Counted from the first letter of the stretch, positions 17,930 through 27,726 are shown. The stretch: DNA of 64,000 nt from Pedobacter sp. KBW06 (GCF_003852525.1 NZ_QAJL01000003.1:427343-491342), one strand, 5' to 3'. Notes: a model not told the origin generated them from the sequence alone. Translations and numbers: made by a program.

Positions 17930-19177
17930 TTAATCCTCATGTTGCTGGAGTTCGTTCAAAATCATTGACAAGGCAGCACTGGCAGAACGTTCGATATTCT
18001 GTATTCTTTTGTTGCCAAAACTAAATACCTTCGACACCACTCCTTTGGCATGAGCTACTGCTATCCAGACAGTTCCGACAGGTTTATCGGGTAAACCCCC
18101 ATCAGGTCCGGCAATGCCGCTAACGGCTACCGCATAGTCTGTTTTAAAATATTTTATTGCACCTAAAGCCATCTCTTTGACCGTTTCTTCACTCACAGCA
18201 CCATATTTGGCCAGCGTTTCCTGCTGAACACCAAGAATGGACATTTTAAGTTCATAAGAATAGGTCACCGCTCCTCCTTCATAAACAGAAGAACATCCCG
18301 GATGCTGGGTAATCAGGTGTGCAATGTATCCTCCTGTACAACTCTCCGCAGTGGAAAGCGTCAGTTTTCGCGCTTCCATAAAGTTCAGAATGGCCTTTTC
18401 CAAAGCAATATCTTCTTCTGCAACCACGTATTTCTTTATTTTGGCTACGATTTGCTGTGCATAGATTTCTACTTCCTCTTTGAGGACTTCCTCGTCTGTT
18501 CCGGAAGTACTTAGCCTTAAGCGGACCTGCCCCAGCCTCGGCAGATAGGCCAGCTTAATGTGTGCAGGTAAGGCATCTTCGATTTCTTCTATTTCTACTG
18601 CCAGAAAGGATTCCCCGATATTTGAAGTGAGGATTGTTTTGTGGTAAATGACCGGAAGCTGAAAAGCTTTTTTTATTCTCGGAATGATCTCATCATCCAT
18701 TAAATACATCATCTCAAAAGGGACACCCGGCATGGAGACAAAGATCTTTCCATGCTCCTCAAACCACATACATGGCGCGGTTCCGTTTTTATTTTTGATG
18801 ACCGTACAGCCATCAGGAACATCGGCCTGCTTTCTGTTGAGCTCGATCATCGGCCGGTTAAAGCGTTCAAAGATTTCGGTCACATGCTGCAGGGTTTCTT
18901 CATCTCTTCTGAAACCCATATTGAAATATTTTGCCAGGGTTACTTTGGTAATGTCGTCCTTTGTAGGCCCTAATCCTCCTGTAATTAAAATGACGTCGGC
19001 CCTTTTTTCGGCCTGCTCCAAAGCTTCAATGATATGGCCCGCATCGTCGGAGACCGAGGTGATCTGTTTCACCTTCATTCCAATCAGGTTTAATTGTTTG
19101 GCCATCCATGCAGAATTGGTATCTACAATCTGACCAATCAGGATTTCGTCGCCTATGGTTATAATTTCCGCCAGCAT
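17930..19177 (-). CDS. cinA: CinA-family protein / nicotinamide-nucleotide amidase
   Basis: A 415-residue two-domain protein. The N-terminal molybdopterin-binding-like domain (1-170) begins AEIITIGDEILIGQIVDTN and includes ITGGLGPTKDDITK. The C-terminal amidase domain (about 255-415) has STAESCTGGYIAHLIT, SYELKMSILGV and VSGIAGPDGG, which mark the enzyme that hydrolyses nicotinamide mononucleotide to nicotinate mononucleotide in pyridine nucleotide recycling. Length is standard for the fused form. It lies 10 bp after lptD, so it is probably cotranscribed with it. Confidence 0.93.
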   Translation of the reverse strand: MLAEIITIGDEILIGQIVDTNSAWMAKQLNLIGMKVKQITSVSDDAGHIIEALEQAEKRADVILITGGLGPTKDDITKVTLAKYFNMGFRRDEETLQHVTEIFERFNRPMIELNRKQADVPDGCTVIKNKNGTAPCMWFEEHGKIFVSMPGVPFEMMYLMDDEIIPRIKKAFQLPVIYHKTILTSNIGESFLAVEIEEIEDALPAHIKLAYLPRLGQVRLRLSTSGTDEEVLKEEVEIYAQQIVAKIKKYVVAEEDIALEKAILNFMEARKLTLSTAESCTGGYIAHLITQHPGCSSVYEGGAVTYSYELKMSILGVQQETLAKYGAVSEETVKEMALGAIKYFKTDYAVAVSGIAGPDGGLPDKPVGTVWIAVAHAKGVVSKVFSFGNKRIQNIERSASAALSMILNELQQHED

Positions 19178-19187
19178 ATCATTGGGT

Positions 19188-21917
19188 TTAGTATCTCGTA
19201 TAGTAGTTCTTTCTCTTGCTCAGTTTCAGGTCCTGCAGCACTGAAGCTTTCACCTTGATGTCTACAGAATAACTCTGATAGGTACCGAAGGGAACCCAGC
19301 TGAAACTCATGTCCCAGCAATGCAGGTCACGGTAAATTCCAAATGTGGTCATGGTAAAGTTTTGTGCCTTAAAGTCCCAGCCGGAATTAAAGGTGACTTT
19401 CCATTTAGGGGTAATGTTGGCATCCCCGTTAAAAGACAAACTATTGGTATAGCGGCCTTGCTGTCCGGCATCATTGGCATTATAGTTAAAGGAATACCTG
19501 AAGGCAAAGTTCCATGGAATTTTAAAATCGACAAAAGCATTTGGATCCCTGCTTACCAGCGCCATCGCCTCTGCCTGCTCCGGGGTCATTCCTTTCTGAA
19601 TATTTTGTTCGCGCTGATCCTGTTGGTTGATGTTTTTTCTTTTCAGGGCCTCAGGGTTCAGACTATAATCAAATGATAGGTTAAAAGCTGTCATGCGGGG
19701 TAAGCGCCATTTTGCCCAGGTGTATCTGTCCTGCACAATTTTGATGGACTGACCGTTAACAGTAGTATCCGTAGTCTGGTACGGATTAAAGGTTGCGCCA
19801 TAATTCACCTGGAATTTCGGGGTAAAAGGAGTACTTCCTGTAACACCAATCGGGCTTAGTTTAAACCTCGGCGCAAGAAAATTGTAACTCGTACTGATGC
19901 TTAAGTTATTAATAATCGGAACTTTCTTTTCTCCTTTTCCAGTGGTATCATTCGGCACCAAAACCTTCGCTTCTACCGTATTTTGCAGCGTAAAAGACAA
20001 ACTTGCGGATCTGCCTTTAGAAGGCCCGCCATATAACATTCCCTCTTGCCTGGCGTAGGTAAGCGGGCGTACCGGATTTCCATTCGCGTCCTTATCGAAA
20101 CTGCCATCCGCTCTTCTTGATTCCGGTACAATACTACCGTCTGCATATCTGGCTATTAAATAATTTCCCAGTTTTGGATCTGAAAAGTCAGGTGCATAGT
20201 TAAATCCAATATTTGGCGACATGACATGTCGAATCGCTTTCAGATTTCCCAATTTCGTAAACTGCGCGGTGGAGTAGATCTTGGTACCGATTGATCCACC
20301 AAGGTTATAGGTTCCATAACGGTTGAATCCTGGAACGGTATCAATCCTGCTCAGATCTGTGGTACCACCAGTAGGCCTCATGAACGTCTTTTTGATCGAC
20401 TGGAAATGCCAGGTTTCCCTATAGGTTACACTTGTTCCAAAATTGAAATACTTTAATATATTAAAATTCATCTGAATCGGAATGTTGTGCTGTACCCCGT
20501 TTCTGAATTTATTCAGGGTCTGGCGCTTAAACAACAAACTATCAGCGGAAGTCACCGCATTGCTGCTGAGCATGCTATATCCAACGGAAATCTTTTCGTA
20601 CCATCTTGGATCTCCAACCCTGCTTTGAGAGGCAAAAGGAAATATTTGCCTTGACATCGTTAAATTGATATCCGGCAAGGTCAGGTCGACCGTTTTTCTG
20701 GAGACATCCTGATTCACCCTTCCAGCAAGAGAGAGGTTAAACAAATCTCCAAAAAGTTGTTTAGAATAATTCACGGAGGAACCCAAAATGCTTTGAGAAA
20801 GTGCAATCGGATCGTAGGTATTTCCGGCCGCGGTCAAGCTGTTGTAACTACTGGTCCGGATATTTACCGAGGCACTTAGCGTACTCCCGGGATTCGCGTT
20901 TGCATTCTGACTGTGGGACCAGTTGATCGCAAATGGCTTTTGCCTTCCGAAATTCCTGGTACCTTCAGATCCCGTGACAATACTGGAATAACTTAAAGAG
21001 ATATTTCCATTGTATTTATACCTTTTCGTATAGGTGGAAGTCAGGTTTAAATCATAAGAACCACCTGTATAAATTGATCCGATCAGTTTGGCATCAAAAT
21101 AATCACTAAAGCCCATGTAATATCCACCGTCTCTTAAAAAGAAACCCCTGGTATAATCTTCACCGGGGCTGGGCAAAATGATCCCGGACGACTTCTTATT
21201 TGGCTTTGGAAAAAAGGCAAAGGGCAATCCGATGGGTAAAGGAATATCTTCTATTTTTAAGTAAACAGGTCCGGTAATGATTTGATTTTCGGTAACAATC
21301 CCTTTGGTAATGTGAATCCCGAAATGGGGATGCGGTAAATTACAGGTACTATAGGTCTGTCCTTTACTGTGAATTTCATCATCCGGTTGTTTCTTGGCAA
21401 GTCCGCCGGAGAAAAAACCGCCCTCCTGTTCGGTAAACACGCCGTAAATCTTTCCGGCAGCAGTCTCGGTATTGTAACGCAATGAATCCGCCAGGGAGCT
21501 CCCCTGTCCGGGCATTTTAAAAATCGGGCGGCCTACATATTTACCTTTGGCGTCATGTTTTCCGCTGGCAAAAATCTGATGGCTTTTGGTATTGTAAGTA
21601 ATGTAATCGGCATCCAGCTCCAATCCCTGATATACCACCCTTGCGCGACCATATAAATAAATGATGCCTTCCTTCTTATCAACTTTTGTGGAATCTTTGG
21701 CAGAGTATTCAATCTTATCACTGGATTTTGAAGTATCTGCAGGATTACTTTTTATTCCAGGCTTAATTCCGGGTTTGACACCACTTCTTTTAGTGGTATC
21801 TACCTGAGGGATGACCTGTTGTGTCGAGGAAAAACCAGAAGATGCAAGTGCCGGAATACTAACAATTGTTAATAAAACAAGCCGTTTTAAAAAAATGATG
21901 TCGCTTAAAAGTTTCAA
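19188..21917 (-). CDS. lptD: LptD-like lipopolysaccharide assembly outer membrane protein
   Basis: A 909-residue protein with a signal peptide (residues 11-27, hydrophobic), a periplasmic OstA-like beta-jellyroll (about 60-190, GRARVVYQGLELDADYITYN) and a C-terminal beta-barrel. It matches the LptD-like proteins of Bacteroidota, which insert LPS into the outer leaflet. The start codon is TTG at 21917: an in-frame stop lies 16 bases upstream and no ATG intervenes. Two Cys (STCNLPH and LHCWDMS) are placed where LptD disulfides occur. It is divergent from the amidase gene with only 56 bp between true starts. Confidence 0.85.
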   Translation of the reverse strand: MKLLSDIIFLKRLVLLTIVSIPALASSGFSSTQQVIPQVDTTKRSGVKPGIKPGIKSNPADTSKSSDKIEYSAKDSTKVDKKEGIIYLYGRARVVYQGLELDADYITYNTKSHQIFASGKHDAKGKYVGRPIFKMPGQGSSLADSLRYNTETAAGKIYGVFTEQEGGFFSGGLAKKQPDDEIHSKGQTYSTCNLPHPHFGIHITKGIVTENQIITGPVYLKIEDIPLPIGLPFAFFPKPNKKSSGIILPSPGEDYTRGFFLRDGGYYMGFSDYFDAKLIGSIYTGGSYDLNLTSTYTKRYKYNGNISLSYSSIVTGSEGTRNFGRQKPFAINWSHSQNANANPGSTLSASVNIRTSSYNSLTAAGNTYDPIALSQSILGSSVNYSKQLFGDLFNLSLAGRVNQDVSRKTVDLTLPDINLTMSRQIFPFASQSRVGDPRWYEKISVGYSMLSSNAVTSADSLLFKRQTLNKFRNGVQHNIPIQMNFNILKYFNFGTSVTYRETWHFQSIKKTFMRPTGGTTDLSRIDTVPGFNRYGTYNLGGSIGTKIYSTAQFTKLGNLKAIRHVMSPNIGFNYAPDFSDPKLGNYLIARYADGSIVPESRRADGSFDKDANGNPVRPLTYARQEGMLYGGPSKGRSASLSFTLQNTVEAKVLVPNDTTGKGEKKVPIINNLSISTSYNFLAPRFKLSPIGVTGSTPFTPKFQVNYGATFNPYQTTDTTVNGQSIKIVQDRYTWAKWRLPRMTAFNLSFDYSLNPEALKRKNINQQDQREQNIQKGMTPEQAEAMALVSRDPNAFVDFKIPWNFAFRYSFNYNANDAGQQGRYTNSLSFNGDANITPKWKVTFNSGWDFKAQNFTMTTFGIYRDLHCWDMSFSWVPFGTYQSYSVDIKVKASVLQDLKLSKRKNYYTRY

Positions 21918-21941
21918 ATTCGTGTGTGAATGTTATTTTTG
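21912..21941 (+). promoter_or_regulatory. Promoter of the amidase-amidase-mce operon
   Basis: TTTC at 21912-21915, an 18-base spacer and TATTTTTG at 21934-21941 resemble the Bacteroidota promoter. The predicted start near 21948 leaves a leader of about 26 bases to the ATG at 21974. This rules out the longer reading from a GTG at 21926. The -33 region overlaps the first codons of the divergent lptD. Confidence 0.6.
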
Positions 21942-21973
21942 CATTAATGTTTAATCCAAAACGTTCAAAATTA

Positions 21974-22852
21974 ATGAAAAATATGCCATTGCTCAGACCA
22001 AATGCAATTTTGATCGTATTTATTTCTTTGATATTAGCTACGACCACTAGTTATCAAGCATTTACGCAGGAATATAAAATAAAAACCATCGTATTAGACG
22101 CTGGTCACGGCGGAAAAGACGGCTCTACCAGAGGGGCTTATTCCACGGAAAAAGATGTTGCCCTGAAAACGGCTTTACGGCTTGGAGCAGCGATTGAAGC
22201 CAATATGAAAGACGTTAAAGTGATCTATACCAGGTCTACTGATGTTTTTGTGCCGCTTTACGAACGCATTGCCATTGCAAACAACGCAAAAGCAGACCTT
22301 TTTATCTCCATCCACTGTAACGATATGCCGATGATCCGCTCTACGAGTGTGACGGGCTATAGAAAAGGACGTAATGGAAAAAGAATTCCCATTACCGAAA
22401 GTTCCTATCGGAAAAGCACTTCGACCCGTGGCGTGGAAACCTTTGTTTCCGGGATGGGAAGAATCAATGAACAGGACGAAGTAATCAAACGAGAGAATGC
22501 CGCCATTTTCCTGGAGGATAACTATAAAGAAAATTATGAAGGTTTTGACCCCAATAATGCGGAAAACTATATTATACTATCTTTGATGAAAAATACGTTC
22601 AGAACACAAAGTTTAAAATTAGCAAAACTTGTTCAGGACGAATATGTTAATGTAGGAAGGGTAAACCGTGGGGTGCAGGAGAAAAGTCTTGCCGTATTGG
22701 CCAGAGCAGGAATGCCGGCCATCTTAACAGAGATCGGATTTATCAGTAACCCTGATGAAGAAGATTATATGAACTCTGAAGCCGGACAAATAGAAATTAC
22801 CAATTGCCTGTTGAAAGCGATACAAAGCTATCAGCATAAGATAGAAGGATAA
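21974..22852 (+). CDS. N-acetylmuramoyl-L-alanine amidase (Amidase_3), copy 1
   Basis: About 292 residues with a signal peptide (MKNMPLLRPNAILIVFIS) for export. The zinc amidase domain starts IKTIVLDAGHGGKDG, contains DLFISIHCND with the second zinc His, and ends with ILTEIGFISNPDEE carrying the catalytic Glu. The enzyme cleaves the bond between N-acetylmuramic acid and L-alanine in peptidoglycan and is probably involved in cell separation. It is followed by a paralogue 38 bp downstream, then an MCE protein. An insertion of about 45 residues after the second His (RKGRNGKRIPITESSYRKS) is shared by both copies. Confidence 0.93.
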   Translation: MKNMPLLRPNAILIVFISLILATTTSYQAFTQEYKIKTIVLDAGHGGKDGSTRGAYSTEKDVALKTALRLGAAIEANMKDVKVIYTRSTDVFVPLYERIAIANNAKADLFISIHCNDMPMIRSTSVTGYRKGRNGKRIPITESSYRKSTSTRGVETFVSGMGRINEQDEVIKRENAAIFLEDNYKENYEGFDPNNAENYIILSLMKNTFRTQSLKLAKLVQDEYVNVGRVNRGVQEKSLAVLARAGMPAILTEIGFISNPDEEDYMNSEAGQIEITNCLLKAIQSYQHKIEG

Positions 22853-22890
22853 TAGTTAGATACCGATAAAATAAAAAAGAGTTAAGCCTG

Positions 22891-23736
22891 ATGAGATTGA
22901 AAAGAAGTATATTCTTGTTTACCATTTTATTGTTTATAAGTTCAGAATTTGCTTTTTCGCAAGGATATAAGGTTAAAACGATCGTGATCGATGCCGGTCA
23001 CGGAGGAGGTAAACCTGGTGCCGCAGGCAGTTACTCTGTAGAAAAGAATGTCGCCCTGCAGGTGGCCCTTCGCCTTGGAAAGAAGTTTGAAGAAGAAATG
23101 CCGGAAGTCCGCATACTGTATACCAGGAAAACCGATGTAGATGTAGACTTCTATAAAAGGGCTGAAATTGCCAATGATGCCAAAGCAGATATTTTCATTT
23201 CTATCCACTGCAACTCTATGCCCGACAGAAGAGTGGTAGACGGATATACCAAAGGAAAAGGTGGTAAAAAGATCCCCAGATATGCCTATGTAAAGAATTC
23301 TTCCACCAGTGGAACGGAGACTTTCGTTGCGGGTACACACCGTCTGAACGAGCAGGATGTAGCCATCAGGGAGAATGCCGATATTAAACTCGAAAAAAAC
23401 TACAAACAAAACTACGACGGTTACGATCCTAACGATCCCGAAACATTTATTATACTATCTTTGTTTAAAAATACATTCAGGGATAAAAGCCTGAAATTGG
23501 CCAGATTGATTCAGGACAACTACACCAACGAGAACAAACGCGTAAACAGAGGAGTAAAAGAGCAGGGGATTTTAATTTTACAAAGGGTTGGAATGCCTGC
23601 TGTGTTAACGGAAATCGGATTTATATCGAATCCGGCAGAGGAGAATTACATGAATTCTGCAAGCGGACAATCGGAAATTGTACATGCTATTTTTGACGCC
23701 GTAAAGAAATATAAAAAACAAACAGAAGTAAATTAA
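22891..23736 (+). CDS. N-acetylmuramoyl-L-alanine amidase (Amidase_3), copy 2
   Basis: A 281-residue paralogue of the preceding gene with the same layout: signal peptide (residues 4-23), VKTIVIDAGHGGGKPGA with the first zinc ligand, DIFISIHCNS, and VLTEIGFISNPAEE with the catalytic Glu. The two copies are clearly related through a tandem duplication but have diverged widely at DNA level. The start ATG at 22891 gives a good signal peptide. It lies 14 bp before the GTG of the MCE gene. Likely the same periplasmic peptidoglycan amidase activity, perhaps with different partners. Confidence 0.93.
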   Translation: MRLKRSIFLFTILLFISSEFAFSQGYKVKTIVIDAGHGGGKPGAAGSYSVEKNVALQVALRLGKKFEEEMPEVRILYTRKTDVDVDFYKRAEIANDAKADIFISIHCNSMPDRRVVDGYTKGKGGKKIPRYAYVKNSSTSGTETFVAGTHRLNEQDVAIRENADIKLEKNYKQNYDGYDPNDPETFIILSLFKNTFRDKSLKLARLIQDNYTNENKRVNRGVKEQGILILQRVGMPAVLTEIGFISNPAEENYMNSASGQSEIVHAIFDAVKKYKKQTEVN

Positions 23737-23750
23737 GTAAACATACATAC

Positions 23751-24704
23751 GTGAAAATAGCAAACGAAACCAAAGTAGGCATACTAGCAGCCTTTTCCAT
23801 AGCCATGTTGATCATTGGCTACAACTTTTTAAAAGGCAATGCCATTTTTTCCAGCGAAACCGTATTGTATGCCAGGTATTCGCATGTAGACGGACTGGGT
23901 GTATCCAAACCCGTTTTGATCAATGGTTATCAGATTGGCCGGGTAGATAAACTGACGCTTCAGTCTGACGGAACGATCATCGCGACCTTAAAAATCAAAG
24001 GGAAGTATGAAATCCCTAAAAACAGTGTTGCAAAACTGGAAAGCGTTGACCTTTTAGGGGGTAAAGCCATTGTAATGGCGCTGGGAACCGGAAATGTATA
24101 CGCAAAAGACGGAGATACTTTAAATGCCAATGTAGCTAAAGGCCTGCTGGAAACCGTTCAGCCGGTACAAAAGAAAGCAGAGCTGATCATTGCGAAAATG
24201 GACTCTATCTTAACGAGTGTAAACTCTATCCTGAACCCTAATTTCCAGAAGAATGTAGACAAAAGTTTCAACAGCATTGCTTCTACCCTTGCTTCACTGG
24301 AAGCCACTTCGAAAAAAGTGGATAACCTGGTAGGTTCTGAAGGAACCCGCATCTCTTCTATTCTTGCGAATGTGGAGGCCATCTCTGCGAACCTGAAGAA
24401 CAACAACGAAAAGATCAATGGTATTCTGAACAACATCGGCAGCATTACCGATCAGGTGGCTGCAGCAAACTTCAAACAAACGATAGACAATGCCAATAAA
24501 TCAATGGCAGATTTACAAGCCATTGTGGGTAAGATCAATGAAGGAAAAGGTACTTTAGGCCTGTTGATCAACGATACAAAAATGTATGACAACCTGAACA
24601 GTGCTTCTCAGAACCTGGACAAGCTGATCATCGACTTAAAAGAAAATCCTAAACGTTACGTTCACTTCTCTGTGTTCGGTGGCGGTTCGAAAAAAGACAA
24701 ATAG
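23751..24704 (+). CDS. MlaD-like MCE domain protein
   Basis: A 317-residue inner membrane-anchored protein starting at GTG (23751). An N-terminal transmembrane helix (10-28, VGILAAFSIAMLIIGYNFL) is followed by a single MCE domain (about 35-115, with VDGLGVSKPVLINGYQIGRV and AKLESVDLLGGKAIVM) and a long helical region (140-290) that probably oligomerises into a hydrophobic channel. MlaD-type proteins bind phospholipids in the retrograde transport system between membranes. The ATPase and permease genes are not next to it, so they would be elsewhere. It follows the two amidases and ends at a strong terminator. Confidence 0.9.
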   Translation: MKIANETKVGILAAFSIAMLIIGYNFLKGNAIFSSETVLYARYSHVDGLGVSKPVLINGYQIGRVDKLTLQSDGTIIATLKIKGKYEIPKNSVAKLESVDLLGGKAIVMALGTGNVYAKDGDTLNANVAKGLLETVQPVQKKAELIIAKMDSILTSVNSILNPNFQKNVDKSFNSIASTLASLEATSKKVDNLVGSEGTRISSILANVEAISANLKNNNEKINGILNNIGSITDQVAAANFKQTIDNANKSMADLQAIVGKINEGKGTLGLLINDTKMYDNLNSASQNLDKLIIDLKENPKRYVHFSVFGGGSKKDK

Positions 24705-24720
24705 ACCCTTTCAAGGTCAT

Positions 24721-24758
24721 AAAAAAAGCGATCCTGAAATCTCAGGGCCGCTTTTTTT
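24721..24758. terminator. Bidirectional terminator between mce and glycosidase genes
   Basis: A seven-A tract, a GC-containing stem (AGCG/CGCT and TCCTGA/TCAGG with a small bulge), and a seven-T tract. It serves the mce gene on plus and the glycosidase on minus (stop at 24795). Confidence 0.9.
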
Positions 24759-24794
24759 ATGGATTACATTAGCTTTTTTATCGGTTACATCAGT

Positions 24795-26105
24795 CTATTG
24801 ATTTGCTTTCGCCCATTTTCTAAGGTCAGTAATTGCATCCAGCAATACTCCTGCCTCACCGCGAAAATCACCGGAACCTTTAGGCTCGCCGGTCCTGACT
24901 TCGTACCATTCATAGAAACCTTTATACTTAAGCACCCTTTCCAGCATAGGGTCTAATTCCGTATAAGCCTCCTGTATGAAATTATACTTGCAGAGCCCCT
25001 GAATAAAACGACCGCCAAACCAGGTCCAGTCTCCCCCATTCTGGTAGACATAAGGCGCCATGTTCGGAAATTCTTTCAATGGATATGGTGGGAAAACCGT
25101 CATCCCTATCGTTGCATGTTTCTCCTTTGAAGCTGCATTTACCAGTTGTTTATTGATGACCGCTATCTCCGCAGGGGTATTGAGCCCCGCTAAAATAGCA
25201 CAGGCGCTCCCTCCTGAATACAGCAGTTCTTCCTCTTTAAAATCTTTACTGAAAGGGCTGCCGTTTAAATAAATATGCGGAAGGTATTTCCCTTTCGAGG
25301 GCATCCATAAATGCAGGCGGATATTCTTTTTCAGGGAAGCTGCGATTTTACGCCAGTCCTGTCCCGTTTTAAGTCCTTTGGGCTGAATGGCAAGAAAGTC
25401 ATTGATCGCCATATAGAACATGGCATTGTCGTAGACATCAATTGCCCATTTCGTGTTCTTATTCAGCAAGACACCATTGCTGCCTGCTTCCGGCTGCACA
25501 TCTCCCCAATCCATGGTGGTCGCCCCGGTGATCAATCCATATTTAGCCGACCAGCGTTCTTTCATCAGGAAGTTCATCGCCATTTCTATCCGCTCATTTA
25601 CCGTCTTCCCGGCGATCTTTTCGGCAAGGATGCTGTGGTCGCCCGTGATGTCTACATATTTACGGATGGCCTGGATCAGGGAAGTTTCCTGATCGGTTTC
25701 TACCGTATTTTTATGTGCCGCAAAATCGGGCGCCAGATCAGAATAGATAAAGCGCTCCGGATCGTAACTTTTATCCGCCTTTTTCTGCGGGATATAACCA
25801 TCTACAATGTTCCCGTCCTTGTCCTGGAACTTAAAAAAATACAACAGGATATCCCTGACTTTTTCTTTAGGGTGGATCCTCAGCGATCCGATGATAAAAG
25901 TATTGAGGTCACGGATCCAGATTTCACCATAAGAGGTTCCTGCAGCAAAACCGCTAAGCAAACGCAGGGAACGGTTCTCTATGGTATCCAATCTGCTGTC
26001 GGCCAGTATTTTCGCCGCCAGTGCTTTGTTTTTTACCGTCTGGGCAGACAAAGCCCCCGACAGGAGCAGTGCTAAAAGAAAGGAATAAAGTTTTATTGGT
26101 TTCAT
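24795..26105 (-). CDS. Secreted six-hairpin glycosidase-like protein
   Basis: About 436 residues from the ATG at 26105, which gives a clear signal peptide (MKPIKLYSFLLALLLSGALSAQ); a longer frame to 26270 runs back into the preceding gene and is not credible. The body has the alpha/alpha-barrel look of clan GH-G enzymes, with YGEIWIRDLNTFIIGSLR, TDQETSLIQAIRKYVD, TGATTMDWGDVQPEAGS and NGGDWTWFGGRFIQGL. Acidic residues in WIRDLN and MDWGD are candidate catalytic residues. The closest fit is the GH37/GH63-like group, not certain. It lies 16 bp downstream of the GH125 gene, so the pair probably trims the same glycan, likely a mannose-containing one. Confidence 0.75.
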   Translation of the reverse strand: MKPIKLYSFLLALLLSGALSAQTVKNKALAAKILADSRLDTIENRSLRLLSGFAAGTSYGEIWIRDLNTFIIGSLRIHPKEKVRDILLYFFKFQDKDGNIVDGYIPQKKADKSYDPERFIYSDLAPDFAAHKNTVETDQETSLIQAIRKYVDITGDHSILAEKIAGKTVNERIEMAMNFLMKERWSAKYGLITGATTMDWGDVQPEAGSNGVLLNKNTKWAIDVYDNAMFYMAINDFLAIQPKGLKTGQDWRKIAASLKKNIRLHLWMPSKGKYLPHIYLNGSPFSKDFKEEELLYSGGSACAILAGLNTPAEIAVINKQLVNAASKEKHATIGMTVFPPYPLKEFPNMAPYVYQNGGDWTWFGGRFIQGLCKYNFIQEAYTELDPMLERVLKYKGFYEWYEVRTGEPKGSGDFRGEAGVLLDAITDLRKWAKANQ

Positions 26106-26121
26106 ATTGTTGTGTGTTGGT

Positions 26122-27552
26122 TTAGATTTCTTTCCATAAATGCGGTTTCTTCTCATGGATCTGAAGAACCAGTTCCGCAAACAAAGTATTTGCCCATGCG
26201 AACCATTTTCTGGTATAATTTGAAGGATCATCTTTATGAAAACTTTCGTGGATAAAGCCGGTTCCTGCATGTGTATCGATCAGCATTTTTACCGCTGCTT
26301 TGATTTCCGAATCCTTGCTGCTTGTCAGCGCACGTGTAATGATGCTCAATGGCCAGATCATATCGATCCCTGAATGCGGGCTCCCAATACTTTCTGCACG
26401 TGTGGATTTAAAGAAAAAAGGATTGGCATCAGAAAGAATCAGCGCTCTTGTTCGCTGATATACCGGATCATTTGCCTGCACCGCATCCAGGTATGGAAGG
26501 GATAATAAACTTGGCGTTCCCGCATCATCCATGATGTTGAAACTTCCAAAGCCATTCACTTCATAAGCATAGACCTCCCCAAAATCAGGATGTTTTACAA
26601 TTCCATATTTTTGCAGGGCCAGGGCTACTTCATCTGCCAGGGCCAGGCAGTCATTCCCCAATGTGCTATCGTTGTATACCTTAAAAAGGATTTCCGCAGC
26701 TTGCCTTAAGCTGACCACCGCAAAGAAGTTTGCCGGAATCAGAAAGGGAAATATCGTTGCATCATCGCTGGCCCGGAAACTGGAGCAGATCAGGCCTACC
26801 GGTTTCACCGGATATCCATATCCGCTTAGCGGCACCCCATCTGTGGCCCAGGAAGTTTTCCTTTGAAAAGAGTACGGACCTTTTCCGGTTTTCTTTTGCT
26901 GCTCCCTGAAAGTCCGGAGCGTGAGCCGAACCGATTCTTTCCAATCCTTGCCGAAACATTGCACATCAGCAGTAGTTTTCCAATATTTATAGGCCAGTCT
27001 GACTGGAAAACAAAGTGAATCAATTTCCCATTTCCGTTCGTGAATTCCGGGCTGCATGGCGGTAATGTCATCCTTCCATTCGCTGATCTTGGTTTCGTCC
27101 TTGTAAAAAGCATTGGCATAAGGATCTTTTAGAATACACCTCACCTGCCTGTTGATGACTCCTGCAAGAAGCTGCCTGAGTTTGGGGTCCTTTGCTGCCA
27201 GGGGGACATAGGGCCAGACCTGTTCGGTGCTGTCTCTCAGCCACATTGCATCAATATCACCCGTAATCACATAAGTATCCGGAACTCCGTCTTTCATTTC
27301 ATGGTAGACCGTTGTGTCCAGGGTATTGGGAAAACAATTTTCAAACATCCAGGCCAGTTCCTTATTGGGCAGGGCCTTTTTCATGTTTTTAATCGTTGCT
27401 TCTACTGCTTCACTGGTAAAATGTCTGTCAGACAATGCCGGACGCCTGCTGATGAAGTCCGGTTTCCCGATGGTAAATGCATCCAAAGATGGCAACAGCA
27501 TCCCTGCACCAAGGATACTGCCTGTTTTGATAAAATCTCTTCTTGTGTTCAT
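26122..27552 (-). CDS. GH125 exo-alpha-1,6-mannosidase, Tat-exported
   Basis: About 476 residues from the ATG at 27552 (MNTRRDFIKTGSILGAGMLL), a twin-arginine signal. An upstream start at 27615 would precede the promoter element. The family signatures are DAMWLRDSTEQVWPYVPLA, NIMDDAGTPSLLSLPYLD, GIDMIWPLSIITRALTS and ESFHKDDPSNYTRKWFAWANTLFAEL, all typical of GH125 metal-independent enzymes that remove alpha-1,6-linked mannose. Length is normal. With the downstream glycosidase it forms a small glycan-degrading operon, though without SusCD-like transport genes nearby. Confidence 0.92.
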   Translation of the reverse strand: MNTRRDFIKTGSILGAGMLLPSLDAFTIGKPDFISRRPALSDRHFTSEAVEATIKNMKKALPNKELAWMFENCFPNTLDTTVYHEMKDGVPDTYVITGDIDAMWLRDSTEQVWPYVPLAAKDPKLRQLLAGVINRQVRCILKDPYANAFYKDETKISEWKDDITAMQPGIHERKWEIDSLCFPVRLAYKYWKTTADVQCFGKDWKESVRLTLRTFREQQKKTGKGPYSFQRKTSWATDGVPLSGYGYPVKPVGLICSSFRASDDATIFPFLIPANFFAVVSLRQAAEILFKVYNDSTLGNDCLALADEVALALQKYGIVKHPDFGEVYAYEVNGFGSFNIMDDAGTPSLLSLPYLDAVQANDPVYQRTRALILSDANPFFFKSTRAESIGSPHSGIDMIWPLSIITRALTSSKDSEIKAAVKMLIDTHAGTGFIHESFHKDDPSNYTRKWFAWANTLFAELVLQIHEKKPHLWKEI

Positions 27553-27581
27553 ACGGTTATAGAATGGCTGCTGGTTATCTA

Positions 27582-27589
27582 CAAATATA
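27582..27589 (-). promoter_or_regulatory. -7 element of the GH125 operon
   Basis: On the minus strand TATATTTG matches TAnnTTTG and lies 29 bases before the ATG at 27552. Upstream of it, at 27591-27617, are overlapping CATATG/ATATAC palindromes that may be an operator. Confidence 0.5.
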
Positions 27590-27726
27590 ACGCATATGTC
27601 CATATGTATATACATGAAGCCGAAGTATTTTTTATTGCATAGGAAAATCCCTCAATTTGTCAGGCAAAAAGGGCCGGGAATAAAAGAATATTCAGGTTTG
27701 GAGCACAGGGATTAACCTGAGCCGGC

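Noticed and set aside
26106..26270. Extended N-terminus for the glycosidase gene
   Set aside because: It would overlap the GH125 gene by 149 bases and hide the clear signal peptide at 26105.
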